The notes under the pieces are model-generated. The model saw only the letters and a list, made by a program, of their open reading frames with translations. It made no database searches and had not been told where the DNA came from. Below are positions 1 to 32,600 of a stretch of DNA of 64,000 nt, one piece after another. This stretch comes from Mycteria americana. Taxonomy: Eukaryota; Chordata; Aves; Ciconiiformes; Ciconiidae. Positions within the stretch are counted from its first letter, which is position 1, and each line of letters opens with the position of its first letter. The position numbers and the translations under genes were made by a program. Location: positions 38,055,501 through 38,119,500 of the forward strand of contig NC_134370.1 of NCBI RefSeq assembly GCF_035582795.1. The letters run 5' to 3'.

Positions 1-31
1 TGACAGTGAATTCTCTTGCGTTGCTTTCTAG

Positions 32-18780
<18,749 letters not shown>

Positions 18781-19148
18781 CCAAAGGAACTGCCCTGTAT
18801 AGATTTAAAGGTCATTTTCATTTTTCAACCTGGAATCATTCAACACTATTTCAAAATATTATGTATTTTTTATTAAAGTGAAATATTAATGATTTTGTGG
18901 TGCCTACATTAAGGTATTGCTGCAAAAACTCACAATAGTCGCTATACACTGGGAACGTAGACATTCCATGATGAATAATTATCGAACAAGGTCTGTTTCA
19001 TGATCAGATTCAGACAGCCAAGCGCAGCCCCCCGCCAGCTCCTCTAGAGGCTGCTCCTTGGCCATGCAGGAAGGGTAACACCTTCCCCAAGAGCTGTGGA
19101 GTTACCATGTACAAAGAGAATCTCTTAGTCTCTTGCCTCTGGCTAAAG

Positions 19149-19217
19149 TAGAGCACCTCCCATGAGCTGGAAATAATAATAAATAAAAATAAAATAGAGC
19201 ACCTCCCATGAGCTGGA
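19149..19217. repeat. 23-base direct repeat flanking an AATAAT/AATAAA-rich spacer
   Basis: The word tagagcacctcccatgagct(gga) occurs at 19149-19171 and again at 19195-19217. The copies are identical and separated by 23 bases made almost only of A and T with AATAAA-like words. It looks like a recent local duplication. Confidence 0.8.
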
Positions 19218-19249
19218 GTAACCCTCATGACAACAAGCCCTGGTTGGCA

Positions 19250-19510
19250 AGAAATTCTAACATCTTTCTAAATTGTAGGCCTGCAAGTAGCTTAATTAAA
19301 GCCTCATTTAAAATTAAGCATATGGCAGAATACCTCAATGATATCCTAATGAGTGTTTATTAGATAAATCAATCCACATGACTTTTTTAAATGTTAACCA
19401 AAGGTCGCATGCAAATTTGCAGAGCGTGTCATTATAATTTGCATATGTACATCATTATACTATCAGACTAAAGTGAACATGACAATATACTTTTCTTAGA
19501 AAATGAGCAA
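19250..19510. promoter_or_regulatory. Candidate conserved enhancer with palindromic POU octamers
   Basis: An AT-rich block about 470 bases past the COL13A1 polyadenylation signal is dense in transcription-factor words. It has TTAATTAA near 19292, GTTAACC near 19393, an octamer ATGCAAAT at 19409-19416 overlapping its own inverted copy (ATGCAAATTTGCA), and a second octamer ATTTGCAT at 19437-19444. No repeat family or coding frame explains it. The target gene cannot be read from the sequence. Activity is an inference from motif density only. Confidence 0.35.
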
Positions 19511-22500
19511 AGGAGTGGAAGCCTAAATCTATTCCCTAAAACACATCCTCTTTCCTTGGTCCTTCATGTGCAGGGGAAAGGCAGTTTGCAACCTGGAAGT
19601 GTCAGGGGGATAGAGAGAAACTATCAGTATTTAAAGATCCCAATGGGGAAACACAAGCGGTAATTCATTGGTTAGACAGATCCACTGAAGTCCTGCTCTT
19701 TGCATAGTGCTGCTGCTACAAAAGGAGTTCAGCAGCCTCTCCCACAGCGTCACTGTATAGTTTTTACCACCAGAGTTCCTGCGGTGCTGTACGTATGGAT
19801 CATGGACCGTGTTCACAACAGCTTCTCGTGGCTACAGCTCTGCCAGCTGAAGTGGTCACCACCACCACTGCCTCCTATACTCAGCTATTCAACCCCTGTA
19901 CTCAACAGTTCATCTGTTTACAAACTATTATTAGTTATTTTTTTCCAACTGATTCTATACAGCCTTTTAGCACCACCAGAGTAAAACGACAGAGTAAGAG
20001 GGGGGCTTCTCTTGTATGCAGAGGAAAAGGCCTGCCAGGGACTGCCTAAGGAGCCAAGCCCAGCCCCTGACTGTTGCACTCCATCTGTCACCTCACCCTT
20101 TCAGAAATTTATTGAACTTCATCTAAAAACCAGTGAGGTTTCTACCACCCTGTGTCCCTTGCCTCCCTGTCCCGCAGGCTGTTTCCGACTCAGATTACTC
20201 TTGCAGTTAGGAAACTCCTTGCAACTTTCGACCTAAACCAATTCATGATATTTACAACCATTTCTTCTCATGCCAACATTGTCCTTTGGATGAAACTTTT
20301 CCATGCGTGATGTTTTCATGAGATGCTCAGGGTACTGGAGCTGAAATGGCACAGAGAGAAAATGAACTGTAGAGCAGTGAGGGATTCTTGTGTGTTTTCT
20401 CAGTGATATATCTCATTAATGTAAGACCGAGCTCTCTGTTATAGGCTTTGCAGCTGTGAAGCTTAGCTAATCGGAACAGCGCTTATTTAAAGGAATGCCA
20501 CACAACTCTGGTGTTTTAATTACACACCTGTTAAACACAGAACAGTTTCTAAAGACCCAACCAGGTATACTGATGGCAGCCTTGGTTTTGGAAGGTTATA
20601 GTAGTGTTATAGTAGCGGCAGCAATGAATTTCCACTCTGGTCTTGTAGCGCTTGGCCCACAAGGTAGGTAGTTTGAATGTGTCAGCCCCTTCTAAAAATG
20701 CTGGCTATGTTTAGCCCTCAAAAACTTATAGATCCCTAGAAGAACCTGCCAATGCCTCCTGTTCCTTTTGGTGTCTGTAGTGTATTTTTGTTTTGTAACT
20801 GTTATTTGTGATTGCACTGCATGGGATTATCTTTGCTTGGGTTTGTCTGATCTAAAAGCAAAAAAAGCATACATCTGTTATGTTGCCTTGACACAGCTAC
20901 TGAAAGGTAAAGGAGTCTTGAGATGATCCTGTATCTGTTTTATTTCTTGGGCTGGTTTTCGGCTGATATATTTGTGAGAGAGAAAGCTTTTGCCTGAGGC
21001 ATAGAGGACCTTGAAATGCAATTGCTAGAACTTTTGAAAGTACCTGACTTGTGTCAGCAAAGAGGCAGGGGAGGAGGGATAGTCTGAGCAAAAGAGGTTT
21101 GATTTTCTTGACTTGCAGCTTTGCCCCAGCATAATTCTTCTGTTATCAGTGGAGATGCTCCCGACTTACACCACTGCAAACCACAAGAGACTTTAGCGCC
21201 ACAGCTTCCATAGGACTCAGCTATTTTCTGTCAGCAAAACGCAGACACACACGCTGAGTGTGAATACATGCTCTCATCCTTATTACCTTTTTCTTCTTCA
21301 TTATCTCAGATCAGTCTGTTTGTAGTATTGGTTTGGCTTCAAATTAGCTGCTGGACTCTAAAGTGCTTATTGTGGGCAGCAGAATTCATGACCTTCTGAG
21401 ACTTGTTTAATGTTTCCTTTTAGGTTCCCTTAAAAGCAAAAAGCATTTCAAAACCTTTCTGAGAATGATATTTTGGAGGAGAGTCTACTGACTTGAAAAT
21501 TTGTTTAATTTTTACTTGCAAACTAGCAGCTCCTTTTGCACCTGGGCAAAAGGGATTGATAGACTTCAGCTGAGAAGAAAACTCAGCCCAGACCTAATTC
21601 TCAATGGCACCGAGGTAGCTAATTCCCACAGATTTCTCTAGGAACAGGCACCTCAGTAGGAGTGGCACACCTAAATGCTTTTGTGAGCTCAGCCTGTGAC
21701 ACTGAACATTGACAGACGGTGCCTAGTGTGTGTGGGTATTTTGGCAATCCTGCAGTGCCTCTCTGTAGGTTTTGCCTCTGTTGGGCATTGAGTCATGAGT
21801 GTCTCACTCAGCTGACTACCAAGAAAACACAGCACCTCACATGGCACATGTGCAGAGAGAGGGAAAGGACCTGAGATTACTCGCAGTGGTTGCACTGAAG
21901 TATAGAAGATGAAAGGCAACTGATCTAGCACTGGGGGAAAAGTATCTGTGAGATAACCACTCACCTGTCATAAAGGTGGGGAAACGGTGGCAAACGTTCC
22001 CTGTGGCTGCTGCAGACCACAGCCTGTTTTTTTTAATGGAAGTAGATAGATAACTGGTTGAGATTGCTGTTCCTACAGCCCCTCATATTGATACAATCTC
22101 ATCAGCCACTGGGGAGAAACCAGAAGTTGCGAATCAGTGAAACTTTACTGATTAGCTGCTCTTCCCAAACATAAGCGCCTTGCATTTCAAGAAAAATGTC
22201 AGAAGCTGGGTTTGCACCACCCTGAATCTGACAGTTTAGTTTTGGGGTCCATCCCTACTAAAACCGGTAACTGGGTTGCTGTCACTGTTGATGACTGTTA
22301 ATTCTGCCTGGCCATTTTCATGTGAAACCATTTGTCTGCCACTTCAAGGGTCAAACTCCTTGGCTGATAGCCAAAAAGTGAGACAAGTCCGAGGGTGGAG
22401 AAGCTTGGGAAATGACAGCAGAATGAAAGGAGAAGAGAGACCTTCCTGAAGATTTGCTGGAGGTGTTTTGCAAGCTCCCTCCCTGGAGCTTGGCAGGAGT

Positions 22501-23559
22501 TCTTCAACTGCACACCAGGAATCTGTGCCCAGATGCTGTCTGCTGGGGCTGCGGGAGCTCGGCGTGCCAACGCTTTCTGCTTTGCTTTCTGTCTTCTCCC
22601 AGAGGCCAGTGGCAGCGTTCGAAAATGACACCATTTATATTCTTTTTCTTTGGTCGTTTTCACTTCATTCTATTATTGTGGTTAGACTCTTCAGATGAAG
22701 AATTAGGCTCATTTTCCAGCAGCTGCTGTATAAATGAGTGCAAGACATAGACAATATTTCTGTGGGGAGATCCTTTGATCCAAGAAAGGAATCTTTCTTG
22801 AACAATTATCCTTAGAAAAATCAATCAAACCCCGCATGTTCTGTTTAGAGTGCTGCTCAGAGAGGACATGATAAAACTTTTTGCTACCGTTTCTGGTTAC
22901 CAGATGACAAACTTCCACCTATATCGTTGATGATTCCATCTTTAACCTTTTCATCACAAACTTTCTTCTCCTGTTCGGTTATAAAGAAATGATGTTATTT
23001 TGCTGAAAAGGGAGAACCCATACTGGATTTTGAAGGCATGAAATATCTTGTCAGAGGAGGAAAATGTGGAGTGTGGAAAAAATCTGGTTTCACTGAATAA
23101 TTCCTTTGCTTCCTGTACTTCTGCTTTGGTCTCCGCCATGCACACTGGCTGTATTTTGTCTGGAGCCCTCCAGAAATATTATTCTGCTGGCCCATTAAGG
23201 CCCTTTTTGTGGGTACCTCTCAACAGATGTACTTCCAGATGGAAAATAAGGATCACGAGGGTTAAATTCCACTGTTAAGTGCTTTAATACATTCACTGGA
23301 GGGAAATAAAGATTTGGCAAAGTGCTGAGGGGTGCAGAGGACGTTTTGCAGCTGCCTGAAGGGCAGAATATACAACTCTGGGTACTTCGTACCAACTGCC
23401 ATGCAAATCTGGCATCCCTTACTCAGTTCCTATTGCTGACAGTTAAATTCTGTTGACGTGGACTCTACAGTGTCTTTCGACCACAGCTCTTGCAATTTAT
23501 TAAAAAACCTAAAATTAATTATTAAGTACATATCTTAGAACATGACTCAACATTTCTAC

Positions 23560-23695
23560 TTCATTGAGTGCATTGGGAATCCCATTCGCCCAAGCACTAA
23601 AACACATATTTAACTTTGAGCGTGTGATTCCCGTTGGCCTAAATGATGCTATTTGCATATTTAACTACTCTGGTGAATCAGGGCCATTATTATTA
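23560..23695. repeat. Ancient amniote palindromic repeat fragment
   Basis: The order tgggaatcccattc, then aagcactaaaacaca, ttaactttgagcgtgtgat and gtgaatcagggccatt resembles a widespread sauropsid repeat. I remember that repeat as built from short inverted modules (TTAAGCACGTG, CCCATTGACTTCAATGGG) and ending in TGAATCAGGGCC. The copy is heavily diverged, and the family name is not certain. Confidence 0.4.
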
Positions 23696-26600
23696 GCGTT
23701 AATGAATGATATTATCCAAATCATTAGGCAGAACTAAATGATAAGCAATTCACGTTGCAGTTCAGAGAGAGCGCACTGGTTTCAAGTTCAAAGTGATGTC
23801 TTTTAAATCAGAGCAAGTCCCAGAAAGGCAATAACCTTTGTTCAAACAGCCTTTGTCAACTCAGCTGGAAGAATCCTGACCTTCTGACCAGGAGACCTGT
23901 GCCCGGCACCCATCTCCTCTCACCAGCGCAGGGAAAGCCTAATGTTAAAACTATTCCAGGATTACAGAGAGCAGGGAAAAAAGTTCTACTTTGTTTCATC
24001 TGAAGAACACCAATTGCATTTTTTTCTTAAGACTTCTAGCAGATTTATTCAGTCAATAGAGTAGCAGGGGAAGAAATTTTTTCCATTAGGAACCAGGCTG
24101 ATGAAAGGGTTAATTTATTTTATTTGTATTTTTTATTTTTACTTTTTTGTGGGGGGAGGAGGGAGAACCTGACCAGAACTGCAGGCGGTAGGTATGCTTT
24201 TTTCCTTCTTTTTTAAATGAAAACAGTTATATATATATAGTTTGATAATGTTACTTTTATGTTGCTTTTTATTAATTATTTTCTAGGGGTGATTTGTTTG
24301 CTCTTTCCTGTTTTCTTGTGTTTTCTTCTCTATATATTTTTAATGGGCTTTTGGAATAAGTTTGTAAAAGTTCCTCACCCAAAATGTCCTAAGGACATTC
24401 CTATTGTGTTTTTTCTCCCTAAGTTCAGTAGGAAAATGGTGCTTTCCAGAGGCAAACCAGTTTTTAGTGGGGATAAATATATCCACACAGGCCACGCCTA
24501 GGGACCAGGTACCAGTGACCTCTCCCAGACAAAATGGTCTCTCCAAAACTCTTCCTTTTACATTTACAAAATTCAAAAGGGCTATGTTAGGGACCAGTTG
24601 ATTGAAAACGGTCTCTTCTGATCTTGGGTGGTCTGTCGTAAAGCAATTAGTCTGGCAAGAGTCGCTGTCTCCTCTTCAAGTAGCATTCTACAGCCCGAAA
24701 TCTCAGGCTTAGCTAGAAAGCTCTGAAATAGCAATTGAAGGAAATGTGTTTTCTTGAAAATGGCAAGCTTTTGGTAGGTACCTACTAACCTATTGTTGTC
24801 TCTTGCTATTGTTTTCCCTCCTCTAAATCCAGCAATGCACTCATGTTCAAGCTTATCTTTAGGCTTTGCTTCACACTGAGCCTACGTGCAAATGCTTTGC
24901 TGGATGAGGGTCTCCCCTTCTTTTACACTTTTTTGGTTTTGGTTTTTTTTTTTTTCCCTTGCCCTGTTTTTGTCCCTGTTGCTTCCAGATGTCTTTGTCC
25001 CGGACAAAATGGCTACTTTCTCTTCTGCATTTCCAGAAAATCTCTGTTGGTCACGTTTTGATCATTTTTCCACTCACTTGTATAATCTATCCTTCCTGCT
25101 ATACTTCCTCCCTTCTTGTACCCCTTCCTTGTCAAACATTTTGATCTGATGAAAACATCATGGCAAAACAGGAATTAAGATTGTAGGTGTTTGTTGATAG
25201 TTTTTGGAGGTGACTGTAAAGCTTCCACTGTTTAAAATGCTAGGCAGCAAGAGCAGTTTAGCTTTATAGCTTTCTTATTATTTTGTTTGCTTGTTGAAGT
25301 TATTAAATAAATTTGTTCTTTTTTAAACGTACTCAGAATCAGTCAGAATATTGCAGAATTTTTTCAAAGAAAAACCTGCTAAACTTTTTTTTTTTTGCTG
25401 CAAAATACGACTTTGTTGAACTGTTGTCATACTCAGAGTTTAGTAGGTTAGACGTATTAGTGGTAGGTATGAGAGGACTGGTTATGAAACTTGTGGAGTG
25501 GAACTTGTATTCTTGCTTTCCATTGCACGCTGTTTGTCAGTCCATTGTCTCTGGTGGGGGTTTGCTGGGAGTGTGAAATTCCATTTTGTTATAATTCCAT
25601 TGTTTTCTTATAGTAATGTTTCAAAACATTGCTTCAGTAAATCTTCCCTTCTACTCTCCTGCAAAGATTTGCTTTTACCCTGATGTTGCACACCACCAGC
25701 AGTGCCACAGACCAAACATGCTATCTCCTGAAAATCCACAGCCTTTTCTGCAGCAGTATTATGTCAATGAAAAGGAGAAATAGACATTTGGCAGCAAAGC
25801 TGTGTAGGCCACCATAAGCAGGCTCCTTCTCCGAGCCTCGTCCCTAGGTATTCATTCATTACCTTCCCCGTACCACTCCCTTCACTGTGCCAACAGAGCT
25901 GTCTGCGTGGTCACAGGATGACCCCGCTGAGAACTGACCTGCCTTGAAAAACAATCCCTCAGAACAACAGAGCACCTAAAGTGAGAGAGCAAAAGGGAAA
26001 GCTTACGCTGGCACTGCTGCAGAAGTGCATATGGACCGACAGTCTGCGGCTGCCCCAAAGGCAGAGGTACCCAAGCGAGCATGAAGGAGGAAGGTGGAGC
26101 AGAAGCAGCAAACAAGGCACCGCAGCAGAGGCCTCCAGTGGCCTAATCTGGGCTGCCTCTCAGCTGCAGCACGCACTTACCCTCAATCATTCTTTCCACT
26201 TCTCTAACCATATGGGATTACTCTATTATTCCTTCTTTTCTCTCACCATTTTAAATTTAAAGATAGGGTAAATCAGGGCAGAGCATTGTCATGTCGTGTG
26301 CATCCTGTGTCCCCCCCAGTAAAAGGACTGAGAGCATCCCTTTGATGCAGGGTGGAATGGCCTGAGTCCACAACATTCTCACAGTTTTTAGTGATACAAA
26401 ACTGACTCCAGATGCTGAACAGCACAGTAATGGGAGGGGATTTTCTGATTTATGCGGAAAGCCTGCAGATGCCATGGGCTCTTCAGTGGTACAACTTGCA
26501 GTGCCCGAGTTACATGCCATATCTATCTATGTTACCAATCAGTGCAGCATGAGAAGAGTAGGTCTGAAGAACAAAACAGGCCCTGCCAAGGAACTACCTT

Positions 26601-29600
26601 GTTTCAGGAGGTTTAATTTTTGACTGCACTAGTCTGGCCTAGTGGTCAGTGAACCGCTAACCACTGCCGTTAGTGGTTAGACATGAGGCGTGCTGCTGGA
26701 GCTCACCTCCTGGTTCAGTTTCATCTAGCGGGAATCCAGTTTGCTTATTCAGAGACTGTTTTGTGCTGTGAGCCACAGCACAGCGTGTGGGCACAATCAA
26801 GAGATTTGCTTTAAAAGTACACCTTTATGGAATGCCGTGCCAACACAGACATGCAGGCCACAGCCTGCAACCTGCTCTAGAGCATGTCTACCCAGCACCA
26901 CGCCGTGCCGTGTGGAGGTATTGCTCTCGATGCCCTGGCTTGCAAGGTGGGCGGGAAAGCGTCCCTGATCCAGGTGAAGTACCTCTACCAAGAAAGCTGT
27001 GTGGTGCCAAGGAGATACCTCCTTAGCATTCAGAGTCCTCACAGCAACAGCAAACCACCTCCCTGATGTACTTCCCCACACCTGGAATGCTTGCGTCGTT
27101 GGCACTGCCCCTGCTTCTCCTCTTTGTACAACTTGGACACCAAATTCTTTGATATCGGGACACTTTCTGTCAAAGATCTGCTCATCAGCCAACACTAGGC
27201 AAACATTAATGACCTAATCCCCGCAGGAGAATGATTTCTGAAGCAATTTGTTGTTACATATCTGGTTTCCTTGAATTTTACAAGAGAGATTTAACTTTTT
27301 TTTTTTTTCCTTTGGTGGCATAGAATGTACAATATTTAATACACCTGTAGTAAAGTGATGAGTTATGCATAAATCTTGACAGGGCATTGTTTCTGCATAT
27401 CTCTTATAAACATTGATTGATTGAGATATTTAAATCTGAATACACCTTTTACATATTTTTTTTTTATATTGAACTTTTCAGCCTGTATATTAAATATCCA
27501 ATGTTATTTGGCACTCATTAATTTACGTGCTGTAATATACTTTTGCGTTACCAGTAATTATTACTATCATTGTGCTGATTCTGAGACATTATTTCAACTC
27601 CCTTTGACGTAGTTTAGCTACTTGGAATTTTTTCTCCTTCAAGAAGATTCCACACTAAATAATTGCTAGAATGGAGAGAACAAAGGGCTGTTCTTTCCCA
27701 CAATCTTTTCAACCTCAGTAGGAGCTTCTTCAGCCAAAATGAGCATTTTCTTTCTTTTCCACTTTTTCCTTGGCTATATGAGAACATTGATTTGTTTTGT
27801 CTTTTAATCCTGGAAGTTCTGAATTCCATGTCAACCATTTCTAGCGATATTTTAGAAAAGCAGAGATAGCTGTGCTGTAAGGAGTTACTGATCATAACAG
27901 AATTGAAATATTGTAATTATTTTGTTTTTCTTTATAAATATTTTTCCACTAATAAGTTTTTAAACAAATCTTTTCTCAGTGTGATAAAAATTGAAAAGAC
28001 ACTAAAGGATTAAACACTTAACATGTATGAGGAAAGGGATTCAGTTAAAAGATTTCCACCCGTATGAATGAAAAAGAGCTTATGAATTTTTATGTCAGAA
28101 CAAAAACTGTGCCTCAGTTACCTATTTCCTGTGTCCATTAACTAATCCAGTGATTTCAATGAAACCACACCTGTCCTTGAAACTAGGGGTACACTTACAG
28201 AACTTGCTGAATCACGGCTCAGTAGTAAAGTTCAGTTTTGTAAAAGTAAGCTGCTGCTTAATTATAGTGTCTTTAAAGCATTTCTACCTTCTTGCAAAAG
28301 ATGGAAATTTTGTATCTTTAATCACCAAGTATCCATTTATCAGAAAAAGAAAATAGTCCTTCTCTTATTCTGAGGTGCTGTTTTGTATTACGATGAAAAG
28401 TGCTATGCAAGAGCTGTATATTGCTATTTTAAATGCCTTAGCCTATTCATGACATCATTATGAGAATAATGATGAGAGATTCCAGGAAGAAGTTAGTCTG
28501 GGGAACGGACTTTTGGAAAACCAAAGGAGGGCTGAAAAACCAGGCAGGAGGTAATGAAAAATGTCTTGGGCTGGGTGGTTGTTGCAATGGTAAACATGAC
28601 GCTATATTTAAAGTGCCATCCCATCGTTTTCCAAGAGGAGTCTGACGAATTCCCTGTGCCTTGTGTTGAAGTTTTACTCCTTTGTGTCAATGTTTTAGTG
28701 AGGTTTCTATTTTAATTGGCGTGCCATACATATTCCAGTACAATTTGCATTTGTTACATATGATGTACATACTTTCTTCTCCCTTTTATAAAAATACCTG
28801 TTTACTTACATATAGTTTCTGTCTTTTGTAAATGACAGCTCATGCAAATAATAAACCACAAATTCATTTACATGTCGTCTTTCCATTTGGGGATGGTTTT
28901 TAGGTTAATATCCTAAGGAGATCACGCCATCTGCTGTTTGCAGCTCCAGTAACTATGGAGCTAGGTGGCAAATTTCAACCGATTTGGCAGAGGGACAGAA
29001 GTCTCAAACACACAGTTATCGCCAGCTCTATGAAAACAGACAGCTGGATAGAGGGTAGAGTCCTACTTAGTGCCTGTGCTAAGGGAAAGGCAGCAACCTC
29101 AGCTGAGCTATATTGCGGGACACCGGGGAATCTGCATGGGAGAAAGACAGCCTGAACCCTCCCACTGCGTGAATAGCCTTATTGGAGCTCTCTCTTAAGA
29201 CATGCAATTAATCAACCATAAAACACAAAGCTACACGAACTGTGGAACTGAGAGAGCAAGCGCAAACAGAGGGGACAGAGCCAAGACCAGAGGAAAGTAG
29301 AGACTGACTCTCTAGTTATGCCCATGCGGAAATGATCATGATTATCAGCTTCGTGTATTGTCTTACTTTTCTCAAAATTGAAAGAATCAATAACAAGGTG
29401 TACATCTATCTCAAAATCCAAGAGTCGGCAGCTATTTGCTAAGGGACCCTATCTAAAGTAAAATCTTTGCTCAGTTTCTAAGAATCCCTGCTACTGTGGG
29501 GGGAAAAAAAGCCCAAATCAGATGACTGAGCCTTTGGCAAATGGTCTGGGGACAGCAGAATCTGTCCTGTTGACTTGGTTTTGGCAAGGCATGGTAATAA

Positions 29601-32600
29601 GGGGGAAGGTGCCTTTGGCTTTGAATGCCATGACAGCTATTACGATGATTGCACTATATCCTATAGTGATATATTCTTCTCATCTAACTTTAGATATCTG
29701 AAAATTAGACATCTACATCAGAGCAGGTTTCCCTTGGCTCCTTTTGCAGCCAAAGAGGAGAAACAGGCAGCTCCAGGAACATCCATCTCTCCCTCCCTGC
29801 TCTGCTTAGAGACTGCTGTTTACTCCTCCTCTCCTGTACACCTGGGTTTGTTTCTGTGTTAGGCCAAAGGGAACACCTGCACCCACACAGTGGTGATTCC
29901 TTGAAATGAAAGTGATTTGCTGAAAAACCTTTGGCTCTTGAGTTGCCAGACAGCAAAAGTAAGTGCCTCACTCCTGACCTCCTCTGGGTAGAGATATAAT
30001 GAGCCTTGGATCATGAGGCAAAATCCTCAAGGATCTGGATGTTTAAGAGTGACGGATGCATTAAGTTAGATAGAAAAATGAACGTGTTTGGATGCTCCAA
30101 CTGGGAAAGGAGAATGTGTTTGAAACATATGATTTCTATAATTCCTTAAGGCTTTAAGGTCACTTTCGCTTTATAAAAATGATGGCTCCTGGATGTATAT
30201 CATTATACCTTGGGAGAGCAGTAAAATTTTGCACTTATGCAATAAATAAATGTTTTGGAGGCTTGCTGCGTGCTGCCTCAAACAGACATGAGACGCAAAG
30301 ATAAGCTTGTTTCAATGCATCTTCATTTATTTCTAGGTCACAGTTTGAGGTATTCATTCCCCCCCCAAGGGCTCTGTAGTTAGCAGGGAAAAATAGTCAG
30401 TTATTCTAATGATTTAAATTGACTGTTTTAAATCAAACTGAGGAACAATTATGAAAGCAGACAAACAAGCAGTGCTGTCCTGTCCTGTGAAGTTTCTCTG
30501 AAAATAACTTGGAGCTTAATGGTCCCATCCGGGAAGACAACGTGCTTGTAAATGTCACCAGCGGAGAAAGGAAATGTGTATCACAGCTGCAAACTACACC
30601 AAAGAGCGTAACTGCAAAGGGACAATCATATTTACTAGCACAGGAAAAACTGATCAGACATAACTACAAAAAATCCCTTTGCAAAATTGTGAGAAGTGGG
30701 AAATATGATCTAGTTTTATACGCGAGGTGCCAGTTTGCTAAGAAAGTATCCTGCCGTACAGATCTGGAGTGATCCGTAGGTGAGTGACTTGATGATCAAA
30801 TGCCGCAATAACACAGTGCTACATTGTTGCTCCTCCAACAAAGAAATGCCAAAACCAAAACATAATTGCATCAGAAGTCCCCCGGCACCTGCTGGGATGT
30901 GTCACTTTCTGCACTAAAAACCTGTGCTATAGTAAAAGCACAAACATTTTGTTGCAAATAGTTTGCTTCAAGAAATTAATGCGTGTTACAGAGGTGGAGG
31001 CTTTTCTGCCTCTTAGATTGGCAGTGTTTGGTTACCATATTAATCTGTAGCCAAATGCATCACTCGCAAATTTATCACTTTATCCATCCAGTTTTCCTTA
31101 AACTCAGAGACTGAAATAAATTTTTTTACTAGTTAATATCAAAATTGCATTCCTTTGGAGGCATAGGGCAACAAGCCAAAAGAATCAGCTGTGTCCTTTC
31201 TCGTATCACCCCTCAGTTTTCTTAGCTAGAAGTCCTAACCTGTTTAATTCTTCAGAGAAGCCATTCCATACGTGTGATTACCACAACAATTTTCCCTATA
31301 TCTTACCCATTTCTGGCTATTGTTTCTGAGTTGTGGAGAGGAATCCTACAGAGTATTCCTCAACTGAACACAATGTTATTTTCTGGGTTTTGTTCCCTTA
31401 TTCTTTTTTCCGTAATTCTGAAAGATATATTTGTAAATCTCCACTTGACAAAAAAAATCATGATTATTGTGAATAACCATGACTATTCAAATATTTGTAT
31501 GAAGTTAGCATTTTTACTTATATGACTAAAAAATAATTGAGTCAAGATGATGATCTCTGCAATTTGCATTGATGTCTTTAAGGATAAGTAACAAGGATTA
31601 AAACACTCCTTTTAAATAACAAGGATGAAAACAGTATTTTTTTTTTTAAGCTAATAAGCAGCATTTAACTTTTAGAATCAGTTAGTGTTTGGGCAGGAAA
31701 GACCTCTCTCCTTCCTGCTTATGCATGAGCTAATCTGTGACTTTTCAAGAGATCCTAACCATCAGTCTACCTTAAACATGTCAGAATCTGACACACACGA
31801 AAATGTTTAATTCTGAAGTACATGTGATGATCTAATTTAAAAACTACTACTATAAGAGAGTTCTCCAAAAAGTTAGGATTTAGTGTTTCTGGTTTCTTTA
31901 AGGAGAAAAGCTCACCATACACAACCTACTAGCATAATAAGCCCATAAGCAGTATGGAGGGTGGAAAAGGGGTTAAAAAATGACTCAAAGAGGGGGGAAA
32001 AAGTCATTACAGAAATACAGATTATTTGCAGAACTCAGTTATTACATCTGTTATCAACTGCCATAATATGTACACACATCAGCTCTGATTGTATTAGGTT
32101 ATCCTAATGACATGACAATGCTTACGCCGATTTGATAAAATTCCTGGATTATATAGGCCCATAAGATAGAGCTTTCGGAGTACTTGACATTACTGTACTG
32201 CCAGGACGACCCTGGATGCCTGCCAGCCTAAGCAAGAGTAAAGCCTCTTGGTTCTGAAGCTATGAAATATTTATTACAATGTTTGAGATGTAACAGCTTC
32301 TGTCCAGAAGTAAGAGTGCCATAAACAGGCTGTTTTTCCAATAGCTGGAGAGTTAGGCAGTCAGCAGTCTATAAATGCTCCTTCAATAGATATGTTGTTT
32401 ATTTTGACAAAGTAACAGATTGTGTTTGCACTCGGAAGTCGACTGGCAGATGGTCTTTGCACAACCTAGTGAGGGCAGACTCCGCTCCTGCTGACTGGGG
32501 AAAGCTCTCTTTTAATCCAGCATTGCAAATTTTTGTCTTGAAGAATGCTAGTTAGTAACAATTCTTCCCTGAGCAACTAGATCTAAATGGCCAGAATATA

